A stretch of 64,000 bases of DNA from JBGTGG01 sp964398945. Lineage in GTDB: Bacteria; Bacteroidota; Bacteroidia; Cytophagales; Cyclobacteriaceae. The stretch's first letter is position 1. Each line of letters starts with the position of its first letter. The notes below the pieces were generated by a model. The model was not told the DNA's origin. It was given only the letters and a program-made list of their open reading frames with translations, and ran no database searches. The DNA is taken from assembly GCA_964398945.1 (NCBI GenBank), contig CAYNOT010000001.1:124001-188000 (forward strand), given 5' to 3'. A program made the position numbers and the translations under genes. Shown one piece after another: positions 46,925 through 54,324 of the stretch.

Positions 46925-47338
46925 CTATGGTTGCACTTCTATGGCATCATAAACAATCACCTTCTCCCATAGGTGGGAGCAATCTTTAATGAATTGCTGA
47001 TGAATAGGGTGTTGTTGATAAATATTCTGGCCTTCCACATCATCAAAGAACATAAGTTCGGAAACACTAAAACTATTGTCGACAACATCCCGTTTCTCGG
47101 TACTTGCAGGAACACCAATTTGAAGGCCTTTGATGGTTTCAATCTTACGAAGGGAATTCAATCCCGAAATCAATTTCGCAAGGTCCTCTTTTGATCCCGG
47201 ATTTTTCAACCAAAAAAAGACATGATGGGAAAGTACATTTGTTTTCGGTCTCTTCCTTTTTGGAAAAGAATAACCCGTTAACGTGGCAACGATTGCTGTC
47301 GTTGTTAAAATAAATTTCCTGCGATTTTGATTTTCCAT
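46925..47338 (-). CDS. Dabb (stress-responsive alpha/beta-barrel) family protein, Tat-type signal
   Basis: A 137-residue protein. The N-terminus has a Tat-like or Sec signal (NRRKFILTTTAIVATLTGYSF); the double-Arg and lipid-like start favour Tat, although the motif is RRKF and not perfect. The Dabb domain follows: VLSHHVFFWLKN, GSKEDLAKLISGLNSL, QIGVPASTEKRDVVDNSFSVSELMFFDD and the final HLWEKVIVYDAIE. Dabb domains are small ferredoxin-like dimers of mixed function; a Tat signal suggests export. Between araB and the divergent DUF3817 gene. Confidence 0.85.
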   Translation of the reverse strand: MENQNRRKFILTTTAIVATLTGYSFPKRKRPKTNVLSHHVFFWLKNPGSKEDLAKLISGLNSLRKIETIKGLQIGVPASTEKRDVVDNSFSVSELMFFDDVEGQNIYQQHPIHQQFIKDCSHLWEKVIVYDAIEVQP

Positions 47339-47447
47339 TGTATTGATATTGAATGTTGTAAAACTGCGAATATTTTTGAAAAGACACTATCCGTTTTTGA
47401 ACTAATCCTGTAACGAATAGCCTCAATTTTATTAGTTTCGCAACTAT

Positions 47448-47729
47448 ATGATAAAAACCTTACGACTTTTCGCGCTATTGGAAGGAATCAGCACCATCCT
47501 GCTGTTCGGTGTGGCAATGCCCCTCAAATATATCTGGCATTATGAAACGATTATGTTTCCGGTGGGATTGGCACACGGTGTTTTGTTTCTTGCCTACTGT
47601 TTCCTTGTGGTTGTGGTAACGTTTGAATACCAATGGAAATTTAAAATTACTTTCGTGTCACTTGTTGCTTCACTATTTCCGGGGGGTACTTTTTATGTGG
47701 ATTACAAGTATTTTAGGAAAGTAAGATAA
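47448..47729 (+). CDS. DUF3817 membrane protein
   Basis: A 93-residue integral membrane protein with three hydrophobic helices. The family pattern is RLFALLEGISTILLFGVAMPLKY, then GLAHGVLFLAYCFLV and a last SLFPGGTFYVDYKYFRK. DUF3817 proteins have no established role. Divergent from the Dabb gene. Confidence 0.85.
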   Translation: MIKTLRLFALLEGISTILLFGVAMPLKYIWHYETIMFPVGLAHGVLFLAYCFLVVVVTFEYQWKFKITFVSLVASLFPGGTFYVDYKYFRKVR

Positions 47730-47795
47730 GGATCAATAGGTTTGCAATTCGCTCGTTATCTTCAAAGAAGATTTTTTTACTAATGCAACGACAAG

Positions 47796-50096
47796 ATGAA
47801 ATTCATTCTTACTCAATTTTTGACTTTTATCGTAAGTTTAAACTGCATCGGCCAACCCTGCTCTCCAGCAAAGGTTGAGCTCAAGGATGCAATTATCACA
47901 GCGGATAAATCAAATAAATCAAATACATCATTTAAATTATTTGATGAACAAGTACTGGCTGGTGATCCTGAAAACAAAAATGGAGGTGTACCCAAAACCA
48001 TGTGGTTTCCGGGATGGGAAAAAAAAGACTATCCTGCACGTGTAGTTCTAAACTTACAGGATCCCGTGAAAATTTCCACTATATTTTTGAGGGATGTTGA
48101 AAACAAGGGGCTCTTTGTTGTGGAGGCTGGCATGCCTGGCAAATGGGAAGTAATCATTTCAGATAGCCTTAAAAATTATCAAAGATGGAATAAACATTCC
48201 ATTGATGTCACAACTCAATACCTGCGATTTACCAGAACCTCTGCAAGCGCCAATGTCGCAGAAGTGGTTCTTTATGGCTGTCTGTTGCCGGATGGAGGCA
48301 GGCCAGATCCTATTCTTGATGTAAGAGCAACACTGATTACTGATAATTCAATTAAAATCATTTGGACAGCCACAGGTGATGACGGTAAAATCGGCTCTGC
48401 AAAAAAATATGATATCCGATATAGCAAAACACCAATAAAAAATTTCGAAGATTTCAACAGGTCACAGAAAGTATCGAATGAAATTATTCCCACCTATTCG
48501 GGAATTATACAATCTTATCTTGTTCAAAACCTAGAAAGTAACACACAATACTATTTTGCTATTCGTGCTATAGACAATGCTGGCCAGGCAAGTGAAATCT
48601 CCAATAACACACAAGCAATTACGCTTTCACCTCAAGAAAATAAATTAATAACAATAGACAAATTTATAGGCGCAAATGCCTTTGTTGATGATCCCATTGA
48701 TAAAATGATGGCGGTCGGTTTCATTCGCGAATATCATAACTGGAGATGGGATGAAGGTGGCGCTAAAGCATACAAAGGATATCCAAATAATGCGATGGAG
48801 TTTTCACCAAGTTCGGCAGGCGAAGGTTCTTGGGACTTTGACGAATTCTATACGAAAATAAAAAATGCAGGGTTAGAAATATCACCAGTTATCCAGGGAA
48901 CACCCAATTGGCTTCAAGGGAATAGCACATTTCCTTTTGATAATAAACCATTGGATGAGGTCGGGGCAATTGACACAGAACCAAATTCCTATAAAGCCAA
49001 AGCACATCATTCCTATCAGTTTGCAGCCCGGTATGGTGCAACTCCCGTGAATGAAAAAGAATTGACGTTGGAATTAACCCAACCAAAAAGGACGGGATTG
49101 AATTTAATCCAGTATATGGAAGATTGGAATGAACCTAATAAAAATTGGGCGGGGAAAGATGCAGAGTTTCTTCCTGAGGAGTATGCTGCGATGGCTAGTG
49201 CCAACTATGATGGGCACATGAACACAATGGGAAATGGCCAGGCGTTTGGCCTTAAAAATGCTGATCCAAAAATGAATTTTGTAATGGGGGGGATTTTTAG
49301 CCTCGATATCAGTTGGATTGAAAAAATTCAAAGTTGGTTTGAAAACAATAGGCCGGACAACAAATTTATTCCGGATGTGATCAACGTGCACCATTACTCA
49401 TGGAAAAGCGGGAAAGGCTGGCAAGGGGGTGGCCCCGCCAAAAGCCCCGAAGAAGATAATTTTAAAGAAAGATTAAAAGCCATTGTTGATTATCGCAATA
49501 ATCATTTGCCAAACGTAGAGGTATGGATTTCTGAATTTGGCTGGGACACAAACCCGGGATCCCCACTGGCACCCTCAAAAATCGGTTCATATGATTTACA
49601 AGAGGTACAAGGTCAATGGCTTGTGCGTGCATACTTAGCCTTTGCAGCGGCAAGGGTCGACAGGGCTCAGATGTATATGTTACGGGATGTTAATCCTGCA
49701 AGCGGAAGGTGGTTTAATTCCTGCGGGTTAACAGGCCCCAAAGGAGACTGGACCCCAAAGAAATCCTGGTACTATGTTTACACATTGAAAAACACATTGA
49801 AAAATATGGTTTTCGTTGGAGAAGAAAAAAGTAGCAATCAAGATGTACTTATTTACAAATTCAAAAATGTTCAAAACCAAAAAGGGGCGTATGTTGTGTG
49901 GTGTAAAACCAGCACACAACATGTTGTAAAAGATTTTAAGTTGCCACTGCCGGGGCAAAATAAAACTGCTCAATTAGTCGAAATGGAGGTTGGAAAAGTT
50001 GCAGGCATTACCACCACATTACCAGTACAGAATAATTCTGTTACGGTTTCTGTGAGTGAAAGGCCAGTTTTTGTGCTTGTGGATAATGTGTTTTAA
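47796..50096 (+). CDS. Secreted FN3-containing glycoside hydrolase of the GH-A clan type
   Basis: A 766-residue secreted enzyme. The signal peptide (about residues 1-20, ending NCIGQ) is followed by a carbohydrate-binding, discoidin-like region to about 165, an FN3 domain near 175-275 (LDVRATLITDNSIKIIWTA, ...YYFAIRAIDNAG) and a TIM-barrel catalytic domain to the end. Acid/base Glu446 is in YMEDWNEPNKNW and nucleophile Glu580 in EVWISEFGWDTN, the order and spacing of retaining GH-A enzymes (GH5/39/51-like). The family and the substrate are not certain; it fits the arabinose/pectin region. Confidence 0.82.
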   Translation: MKFILTQFLTFIVSLNCIGQPCSPAKVELKDAIITADKSNKSNTSFKLFDEQVLAGDPENKNGGVPKTMWFPGWEKKDYPARVVLNLQDPVKISTIFLRDVENKGLFVVEAGMPGKWEVIISDSLKNYQRWNKHSIDVTTQYLRFTRTSASANVAEVVLYGCLLPDGGRPDPILDVRATLITDNSIKIIWTATGDDGKIGSAKKYDIRYSKTPIKNFEDFNRSQKVSNEIIPTYSGIIQSYLVQNLESNTQYYFAIRAIDNAGQASEISNNTQAITLSPQENKLITIDKFIGANAFVDDPIDKMMAVGFIREYHNWRWDEGGAKAYKGYPNNAMEFSPSSAGEGSWDFDEFYTKIKNAGLEISPVIQGTPNWLQGNSTFPFDNKPLDEVGAIDTEPNSYKAKAHHSYQFAARYGATPVNEKELTLELTQPKRTGLNLIQYMEDWNEPNKNWAGKDAEFLPEEYAAMASANYDGHMNTMGNGQAFGLKNADPKMNFVMGGIFSLDISWIEKIQSWFENNRPDNKFIPDVINVHHYSWKSGKGWQGGGPAKSPEEDNFKERLKAIVDYRNNHLPNVEVWISEFGWDTNPGSPLAPSKIGSYDLQEVQGQWLVRAYLAFAAARVDRAQMYMLRDVNPASGRWFNSCGLTGPKGDWTPKKSWYYVYTLKNTLKNMVFVGEEKSSNQDVLIYKFKNVQNQKGAYVVWCKTSTQHVVKDFKLPLPGQNKTAQLVEMEVGKVAGITTTLPVQNNSVTVSVSERPVFVLVDNVF

Positions 50097-50222
50097 TTGT
50101 TTACTGGATTCTGTCTGACGGAAGAGCAATCTTATCCATAAATATTCCGAGATCAATATTAATACAGTCGCTGCTAAACTTTCCTCCTCCAATTATGTTA
50201 GTTTCGTATCTAAAGATACTCC

Positions 50223-50798
50223 ATGGAAAATCCTGCTCGTGTTACACTCGATATCAATGTGGGTGCCCCTACATTTGAGTTAAAAGATATATTCGGCAGG
50301 ACTATCTCCCTTGATAATTACAAAGGCAAAAAAATTTTTATCGGATTCTTTCGTCATGCAGGATGCCCGTTTTGCAACCTACGGGTTCATGCACTTCAGA
50401 AAAAACATCTTGAATTACAGGGATTGAATTTGGAGATGATTTTCTTTTTTGAGTCAAAAGCCAATGTATTGTTGTCCAGCATTTTTCATAAAGAGGTCTC
50501 TCCTATTCCGTTGATCGCAGATCCTGAAAAAACCATGTACCAAACCTATGGAATAGAAACCTCCGCAGCCAAATCAACCAAAAGCCACCTGACTTCTTTC
50601 ATCCAAACTGCCATCAAAGCAAAGATGAACGGGCTGCCGATGCACATGATGGCCGATGGTGAATCCATTAGCACCATGCCTGCTGAGTTTTTGTTGGATG
50701 AAAATTTAACAATCCGTAAAGTACACTACGCCAACGGGCTCAATGATCGCCTGAGCATGAACTTCATTTTTGATTTCGCCACTTCTGGAAAGATATGA
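50223..50798 (+). CDS. Peroxiredoxin-like (AhpC/TSA) family protein
   Basis: A 191-residue thioredoxin-fold protein. The N-terminal AhpC/TSA pattern is GAPTFELKDIFGRTISLDNYKGKK in outline, with the redox motif RHAGCPFCNLRVHAL (CPFC, a CxxC pair rather than the single peroxidatic Cys). It belongs to the peroxiredoxin-like proteins common in Bacteroidota, probably a thiol-disulfide or peroxide-reducing enzyme. No signal peptide, so cytosolic. Followed by a 204-bp gap before the sulfite oxidase gene. Confidence 0.85.
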   Translation: MENPARVTLDINVGAPTFELKDIFGRTISLDNYKGKKIFIGFFRHAGCPFCNLRVHALQKKHLELQGLNLEMIFFFESKANVLLSSIFHKEVSPIPLIADPEKTMYQTYGIETSAAKSTKSHLTSFIQTAIKAKMNGLPMHMMADGESISTMPAEFLLDENLTIRKVHYANGLNDRLSMNFIFDFATSGKI

Positions 50799-51002
50799 CC
50801 AATTAAATTTTCCGTTTGCCAAAATATTGTCTATCCGATTAATGTTTTACGGGTTTCCTGTGATGCCTGAATGTATAAAATGCAATAAGCAAAAAGGGCA
50901 AGGTGGATAGAATAATCTTCAGATGGTTACACTTTGTTTGAGGGCTTTGCCTAAGTCAAGATAGAACGGTAAATTGTTTCTTTATTTATTGATCAACGGA
51001 CT

Positions 51003-52223
51003 ATGCTCGACAGGCGCAATTTTATAAAGAAGTCTACCTTGGCTTCTTTTTCCTCTTTGCTCGGTACCCACTTGGTATCTGGTGAAAATATCCCTGCTGG
51101 ATATCGTCCGCTTTTTTTGGATCAGGATGATGCCGCTCCCCTTTTCGGAAAACACAAAGAAATGACGGTATTCAACGATCGTCCCTGGAACGTTGAAGCA
51201 AAAGCACACTTGCTTGATGATGCCATTACGCCTGCTTCAAAAATGTTTGTCCGAAATAATGGATTGATACCAACCGAATTAAACGCTTCAACCTGGACGT
51301 TGACCATTGATGGTGAATCCGTAATGAAACCAAAAACCTATTCACTCCAGGATTTAAAATCCAAATTCAAGCACTACACCTATCAGATTACCTTGGAATG
51401 TGGTGGTAACGGAAGAAGTGAATTCAATCCACCTGCCAAAGGAATTCAATGGACAATCGGTGCGGTATCCTGTGCTGAGTGGACGGGCGTCCGGCTCAAA
51501 GATATTCTCTCTGATGTAGGCATTAAAGAGGATGCTGTGTATATAGGCTACTTTGGAACAGATATCCATCTTAGTGGTGATTCAACAAAACCTGTGATTT
51601 CCCGTGGAGTTCCAATTTCAAAAGCATTACAAAACGAAACGCTACTCGCTTTCAAAATGAATGGTGAAGATATCCCTATTGAACATGGCTTTCCATTGCG
51701 ATTAGTTGCAGGAGGTTGGCCCGCTTCTGCATCAGGGAAATGGATCAACCGTCTTTCCGTTCGAAACATTGTACACGATGGTGCCAAGATGTTGGATGCG
51801 TACCGCGTCCCTTGCGGCCCTGTTGCACCGGGGACCGAAATTGCCAATGACGATATGTGTATCATCGAATCGATGCCGGTAAAGTCATTGATTACGTTCC
51901 CCAAGACGGGTGCTGTTATCAATGAGCAGCGTGTGCTGGATATCCGTGGCCATGCCTGGGCAGGTGAATTGAGTATAAAAGAAGTTCACTATTCCATTGA
52001 TTATGGTGTTACATGGAAGCAATGTAAACTTCAACCAGCAAAGAACAGGTTGGCATGGCAGCAGTGGGAAGCTAAAATCAAATTTCCTCAAAAGGGATAT
52101 TTTGAAGTATGGGCAAAAGCTACTGATAGCGAAGGTATGCAACAACCGATGTTGGTGCCCGGTTGGAACCCGCAAGGGTATCTGAACAACGCTTGTCACA
52201 GAATAGCGATAAAGGTTGTGTAG
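51003..52223 (+). CDS. Sulfite oxidase-family molybdopterin enzyme (SorA-like)
   Basis: A 406-residue Mo-cofactor oxidoreductase. The N-terminus (DRRNFIKKSTLASFSSLLGTHLV) is a Tat signal with an RRNF motif. The Mo ligand is Cys133 in LECGGNGRSEF, followed by WTGVRLKDIL and the dimerisation domain with an Ig-like C-terminus (VHYSIDYGVTWKQC). Enzymes of this kind oxidise sulfite to sulfate in the periplasm, giving electrons to a c-type cytochrome. The next gene (1 bp away) is exactly such a cytochrome, so a SorAB-type pair is likely. Confidence 0.93.
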   Translation: MLDRRNFIKKSTLASFSSLLGTHLVSGENIPAGYRPLFLDQDDAAPLFGKHKEMTVFNDRPWNVEAKAHLLDDAITPASKMFVRNNGLIPTELNASTWTLTIDGESVMKPKTYSLQDLKSKFKHYTYQITLECGGNGRSEFNPPAKGIQWTIGAVSCAEWTGVRLKDILSDVGIKEDAVYIGYFGTDIHLSGDSTKPVISRGVPISKALQNETLLAFKMNGEDIPIEHGFPLRLVAGGWPASASGKWINRLSVRNIVHDGAKMLDAYRVPCGPVAPGTEIANDDMCIIESMPVKSLITFPKTGAVINEQRVLDIRGHAWAGELSIKEVHYSIDYGVTWKQCKLQPAKNRLAWQQWEAKIKFPQKGYFEVWAKATDSEGMQQPMLVPGWNPQGYLNNACHRIAIKVV

Positions 52224-52224
52224 G

Positions 52225-52725
52225 ATGGAAAAGAATAAATTCCTTCGCGTCATTCAAACGGTTTTCCACTTTACTATACTGGTTTTACTGTTAACCGTTT
52301 TGCTGGGCGCAATGGGGATTTATTTTCATTATAATCCGAAACCATTGTTCACACAAAAACCCAACGGTAATCCCGGGAAAGGCCGGTCGGTTAGCGAACA
52401 ATTTACGGATAGTATTCATAACGCAACAGGGCTTATACAAGGTGAGCACCTGGAATTGGTCATTGCCAATTGTACGGGATGCCATTCTTCCAAGCTTATT
52501 ATTCAAAACAGGGCCTCAAAAGAGGGATGGGTTGGGATGATAAAATGGATGCAGGAAACCCAAAATTTACCTGATTTGGGCGAAAATGAGGCTAAAATCG
52601 TTTCCTATCTTGCCACTTATTACGCCCCGGAGGAACAAGGAAGAAGAAAACAATTGAAGGACATCCAGTGGTATGAACTGGAACAACCCGAAGGAAATCA
52701 TAAAGGAAAACAGGCGCTACAATAG
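52225..52725 (+). CDS. Monoheme cytochrome c, partner of the sulfite oxidase (SorB-like)
   Basis: A 166-residue protein starting at the ATG at 52225, just 1 bp after the stop of the sulfite oxidase; the longer frame opens with a TTG inside that gene. One N-terminal membrane helix (about residues 13-33) anchors it. A single heme site C83-T-G-C-H87 follows, then a helical region (WVGMIKWMQETQNL) with a candidate Met ligand. It is the expected electron acceptor of the sulfite oxidase; the electrons would then enter the respiratory chain. Operon position is the main support for the pairing. Confidence 0.9.
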   Translation: MEKNKFLRVIQTVFHFTILVLLLTVLLGAMGIYFHYNPKPLFTQKPNGNPGKGRSVSEQFTDSIHNATGLIQGEHLELVIANCTGCHSSKLIIQNRASKEGWVGMIKWMQETQNLPDLGENEAKIVSYLATYYAPEEQGRRKQLKDIQWYELEQPEGNHKGKQALQ

Positions 52726-52738
52726 GTAAACCCATTTT

Positions 52739-52769
52739 TTGGGAGAAACCGCAAAATACCCTAACTTTA
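52739..52769 (+). promoter_or_regulatory. Possible promoter of the cold-shock gene
   Basis: A -33-like TTG (52739-52741) lies 20 bp before a TAACTTTA box (52762-52769), near the Bacteroidota consensus (TTG, 17-23 bp, TAnnTTTG). The start codon at 52792 follows with a short leader. One mismatch in the -7 box. Confidence 0.35.
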
Positions 52770-52791
52770 GGTTTTAATAAAATTTTTAACA

Positions 52792-52983
52792 ATGCATAAA
52801 GGAACAGTAAAATTCTTCAATGAGTCTAAGGGATTTGGATTCATCAAAGAAGAAGGCTCAAACAAAGAACATTTTGTACACGTGTCAGGATTGATCGATG
52901 AAATTCGCGAAGGTGATTCTGTAGAATTCGAATTGCAAGAAGGTAAAAAAGGATTGAATGCTGTAAACGTGAAAGTAGTTTAA
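52792..52983 (+). CDS. cspA: Cold-shock protein (CspA family)
   Basis: A 63-residue single-stranded nucleic-acid-binding OB-fold protein. RNP1 is KGFGFI and RNP2 reads HFVHV (usually VFVHF). It begins HKGTVKFFNESKGFGFI, typical for the family, and has the usual length minus a few residues. Acts as an RNA chaperone, frequently cold-induced or growth-phase-dependent. Ended by two strong terminators; the gene downstream is convergent. Confidence 0.96.
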   Translation: MHKGTVKFFNESKGFGFIKEEGSNKEHFVHVSGLIDEIREGDSVEFELQEGKKGLNAVNVKVV

Positions 52984-53007
52984 GCTAGGCCAAGCTCTTT
53001 TTTTGAA

Positions 53008-53037
53008 ATCCCCAATGCCAAGCATTGGGGATTTTTA
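53008..53037 (+). terminator. Rho-independent terminator of cspA
   Basis: 11-bp perfect stem ATCCCCAATGC (53008-53018) and GCATTGGGGAT (53022-53032), loop CAA, followed by a T-rich run (TTTTTATTTT). Confidence 0.9.
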
Positions 53038-53059
53038 TTTTAGTACTGCAGGCCCATAA

Positions 53060-53089
53060 AAAAACCTACCCTTTGCGAGGTAGGTTTTT
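53060..53089. terminator. Bidirectional terminator between cspA and a convergent TPR gene
   Basis: Perfect 11-bp stem AAAAACCTACC (53060-53070) and GGTAGGTTTTT (53079-53089), loop CTTTGCGA. A-run on the left and T-run on the right give a stem with T-tails on both strands, as expected between convergent genes. Confidence 0.88.
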
Positions 53090-53107
53090 CCTTACTGTAT
53101 GAGATGG

Positions 53108-54307
53108 TTATTGATCATCCCCTCCCAATAATTTAATCTTTTGATCGATTGCGCGTTGTTTGGCATCTTCACCAAGGTAATAGTAAATGTTGCTCAACTT
53201 ATCGAGCACATCCAATTGTGAATTAACATCTTCTGATTTTAGTTTCTCAGCCTTTTCCCAATACGGAAGTGCTATTTTATACTTTTCAACAAGTACTTTA
53301 TCCAACTCAAATTTTTTCTTTTGGTCGGCAGCGGAGATACCAAGCGACCCTAATTCGGTTCTTATTTTCTCAGCTTCAATCAAAAATATTTGTGCCAAAT
53401 AATATTGAGCCTCGAAATATGTGGGATCGATTTTTAAAGCAGCTTCATAGTTCTTTTTGGATTCTTCCCAGTTCTCAAGTTTCGAGTTCACATAACCAAG
53501 ATAGAAATGCAACACTTTATTATCAGGTTCGCTCTTAAGCGCTTCTTCCAATCCTGCTTTTGCCTGGTCAATCTTTCCTAAATCGATCAAAAGGCCGATT
53601 TCAACTTTAGGGAAGTTTGTATCATTTGGAAACTTCTGCCTGGCTTCTTTTACAATTGCCAACGCTCCTTCTTTATCGTCCTTTTGCTGGCTATAGGTGT
53701 TGATCATAATTGAATAACCATCGGGCGAAGTCCCTCCCTTTTCATAATATTTTTTCCAATATTTGACTGTACGATCATAGTTCTCTAATGAATTACTTAC
53801 AATTCCTGCATAGAAATAGGAAGTAGTATCATCGGGCATCACCAACATCACTTTTTCAAAGTCTTCAAGTGCACCTTCCAAATCATCCTCCTGGTATTTA
53901 GCAGCCCCCATATTTAAATATGCATTTGCCAGCATACCCATTTGCTGTGACCTCAAAACAGGAAAACCACTTGCATCATTTATAAAATATTCACTCCCCT
54001 TTTTTCCCAATTCATCTGCTTTTTTGAACGACTCCATTGCAGTTGCAAGGGGATTGTCTGCCAATGTTTTATAGTTGTCATTGGAGGTTGTGTCCAGTGA
54101 TGCATACACCAGCCCGCGATAGTACCACGTTTTTCCATCGTTCATGGTCTTTTCGTACGTGGTGGCGATGTCGATCATTTCCTTGGCGGACGCCAGATCA
54201 CCATCTTGCCAATATTTTAGTACTTTATTCAAATTTGGCTTCACTGCTTTTTGGGCTATTACGAGCGAAGGAAGCGCCATCATTAAAATTAATACAATAC
54301 GTCTCAT
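53108..54307 (-). CDS. TPR-repeat protein, exported
   Basis: A 399-residue protein with a signal peptide (VLILMMALPSLVIA, about residues 4-18) and at least six TPR units across residues 25-385 (LGAAKYQEDDLEGALEDFEKVMLVMPDD; VLHFYLGYVNSKLENWEESKKNYEAALKIDPT in outline). Periplasmic TPR proteins in this phylum bind partner proteins; no enzymatic domain is seen. It lies 17 bp downstream of gyrA in the same direction, so may be co-transcribed, but a functional link is not implied. Confidence 0.88.
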   Translation of the reverse strand: MRRIVLILMMALPSLVIAQKAVKPNLNKVLKYWQDGDLASAKEMIDIATTYEKTMNDGKTWYYRGLVYASLDTTSNDNYKTLADNPLATAMESFKKADELGKKGSEYFINDASGFPVLRSQQMGMLANAYLNMGAAKYQEDDLEGALEDFEKVMLVMPDDTTSYFYAGIVSNSLENYDRTVKYWKKYYEKGGTSPDGYSIMINTYSQQKDDKEGALAIVKEARQKFPNDTNFPKVEIGLLIDLGKIDQAKAGLEEALKSEPDNKVLHFYLGYVNSKLENWEESKKNYEAALKIDPTYFEAQYYLAQIFLIEAEKIRTELGSLGISAADQKKKFELDKVLVEKYKIALPYWEKAEKLKSEDVNSQLDVLDKLSNIYYYLGEDAKQRAIDQKIKLLGGDDQ

Positions 54308-54324
54308 CTTTTTAAATAGTTAAA

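Noticed and set aside
47796..50096. Alpha-L-arabinofuranosidase GH51
   Set aside because: NEP and SEFG motifs fit several GH-A families and the sequence does not show a distinctive GH51 region; left as GH-A type.
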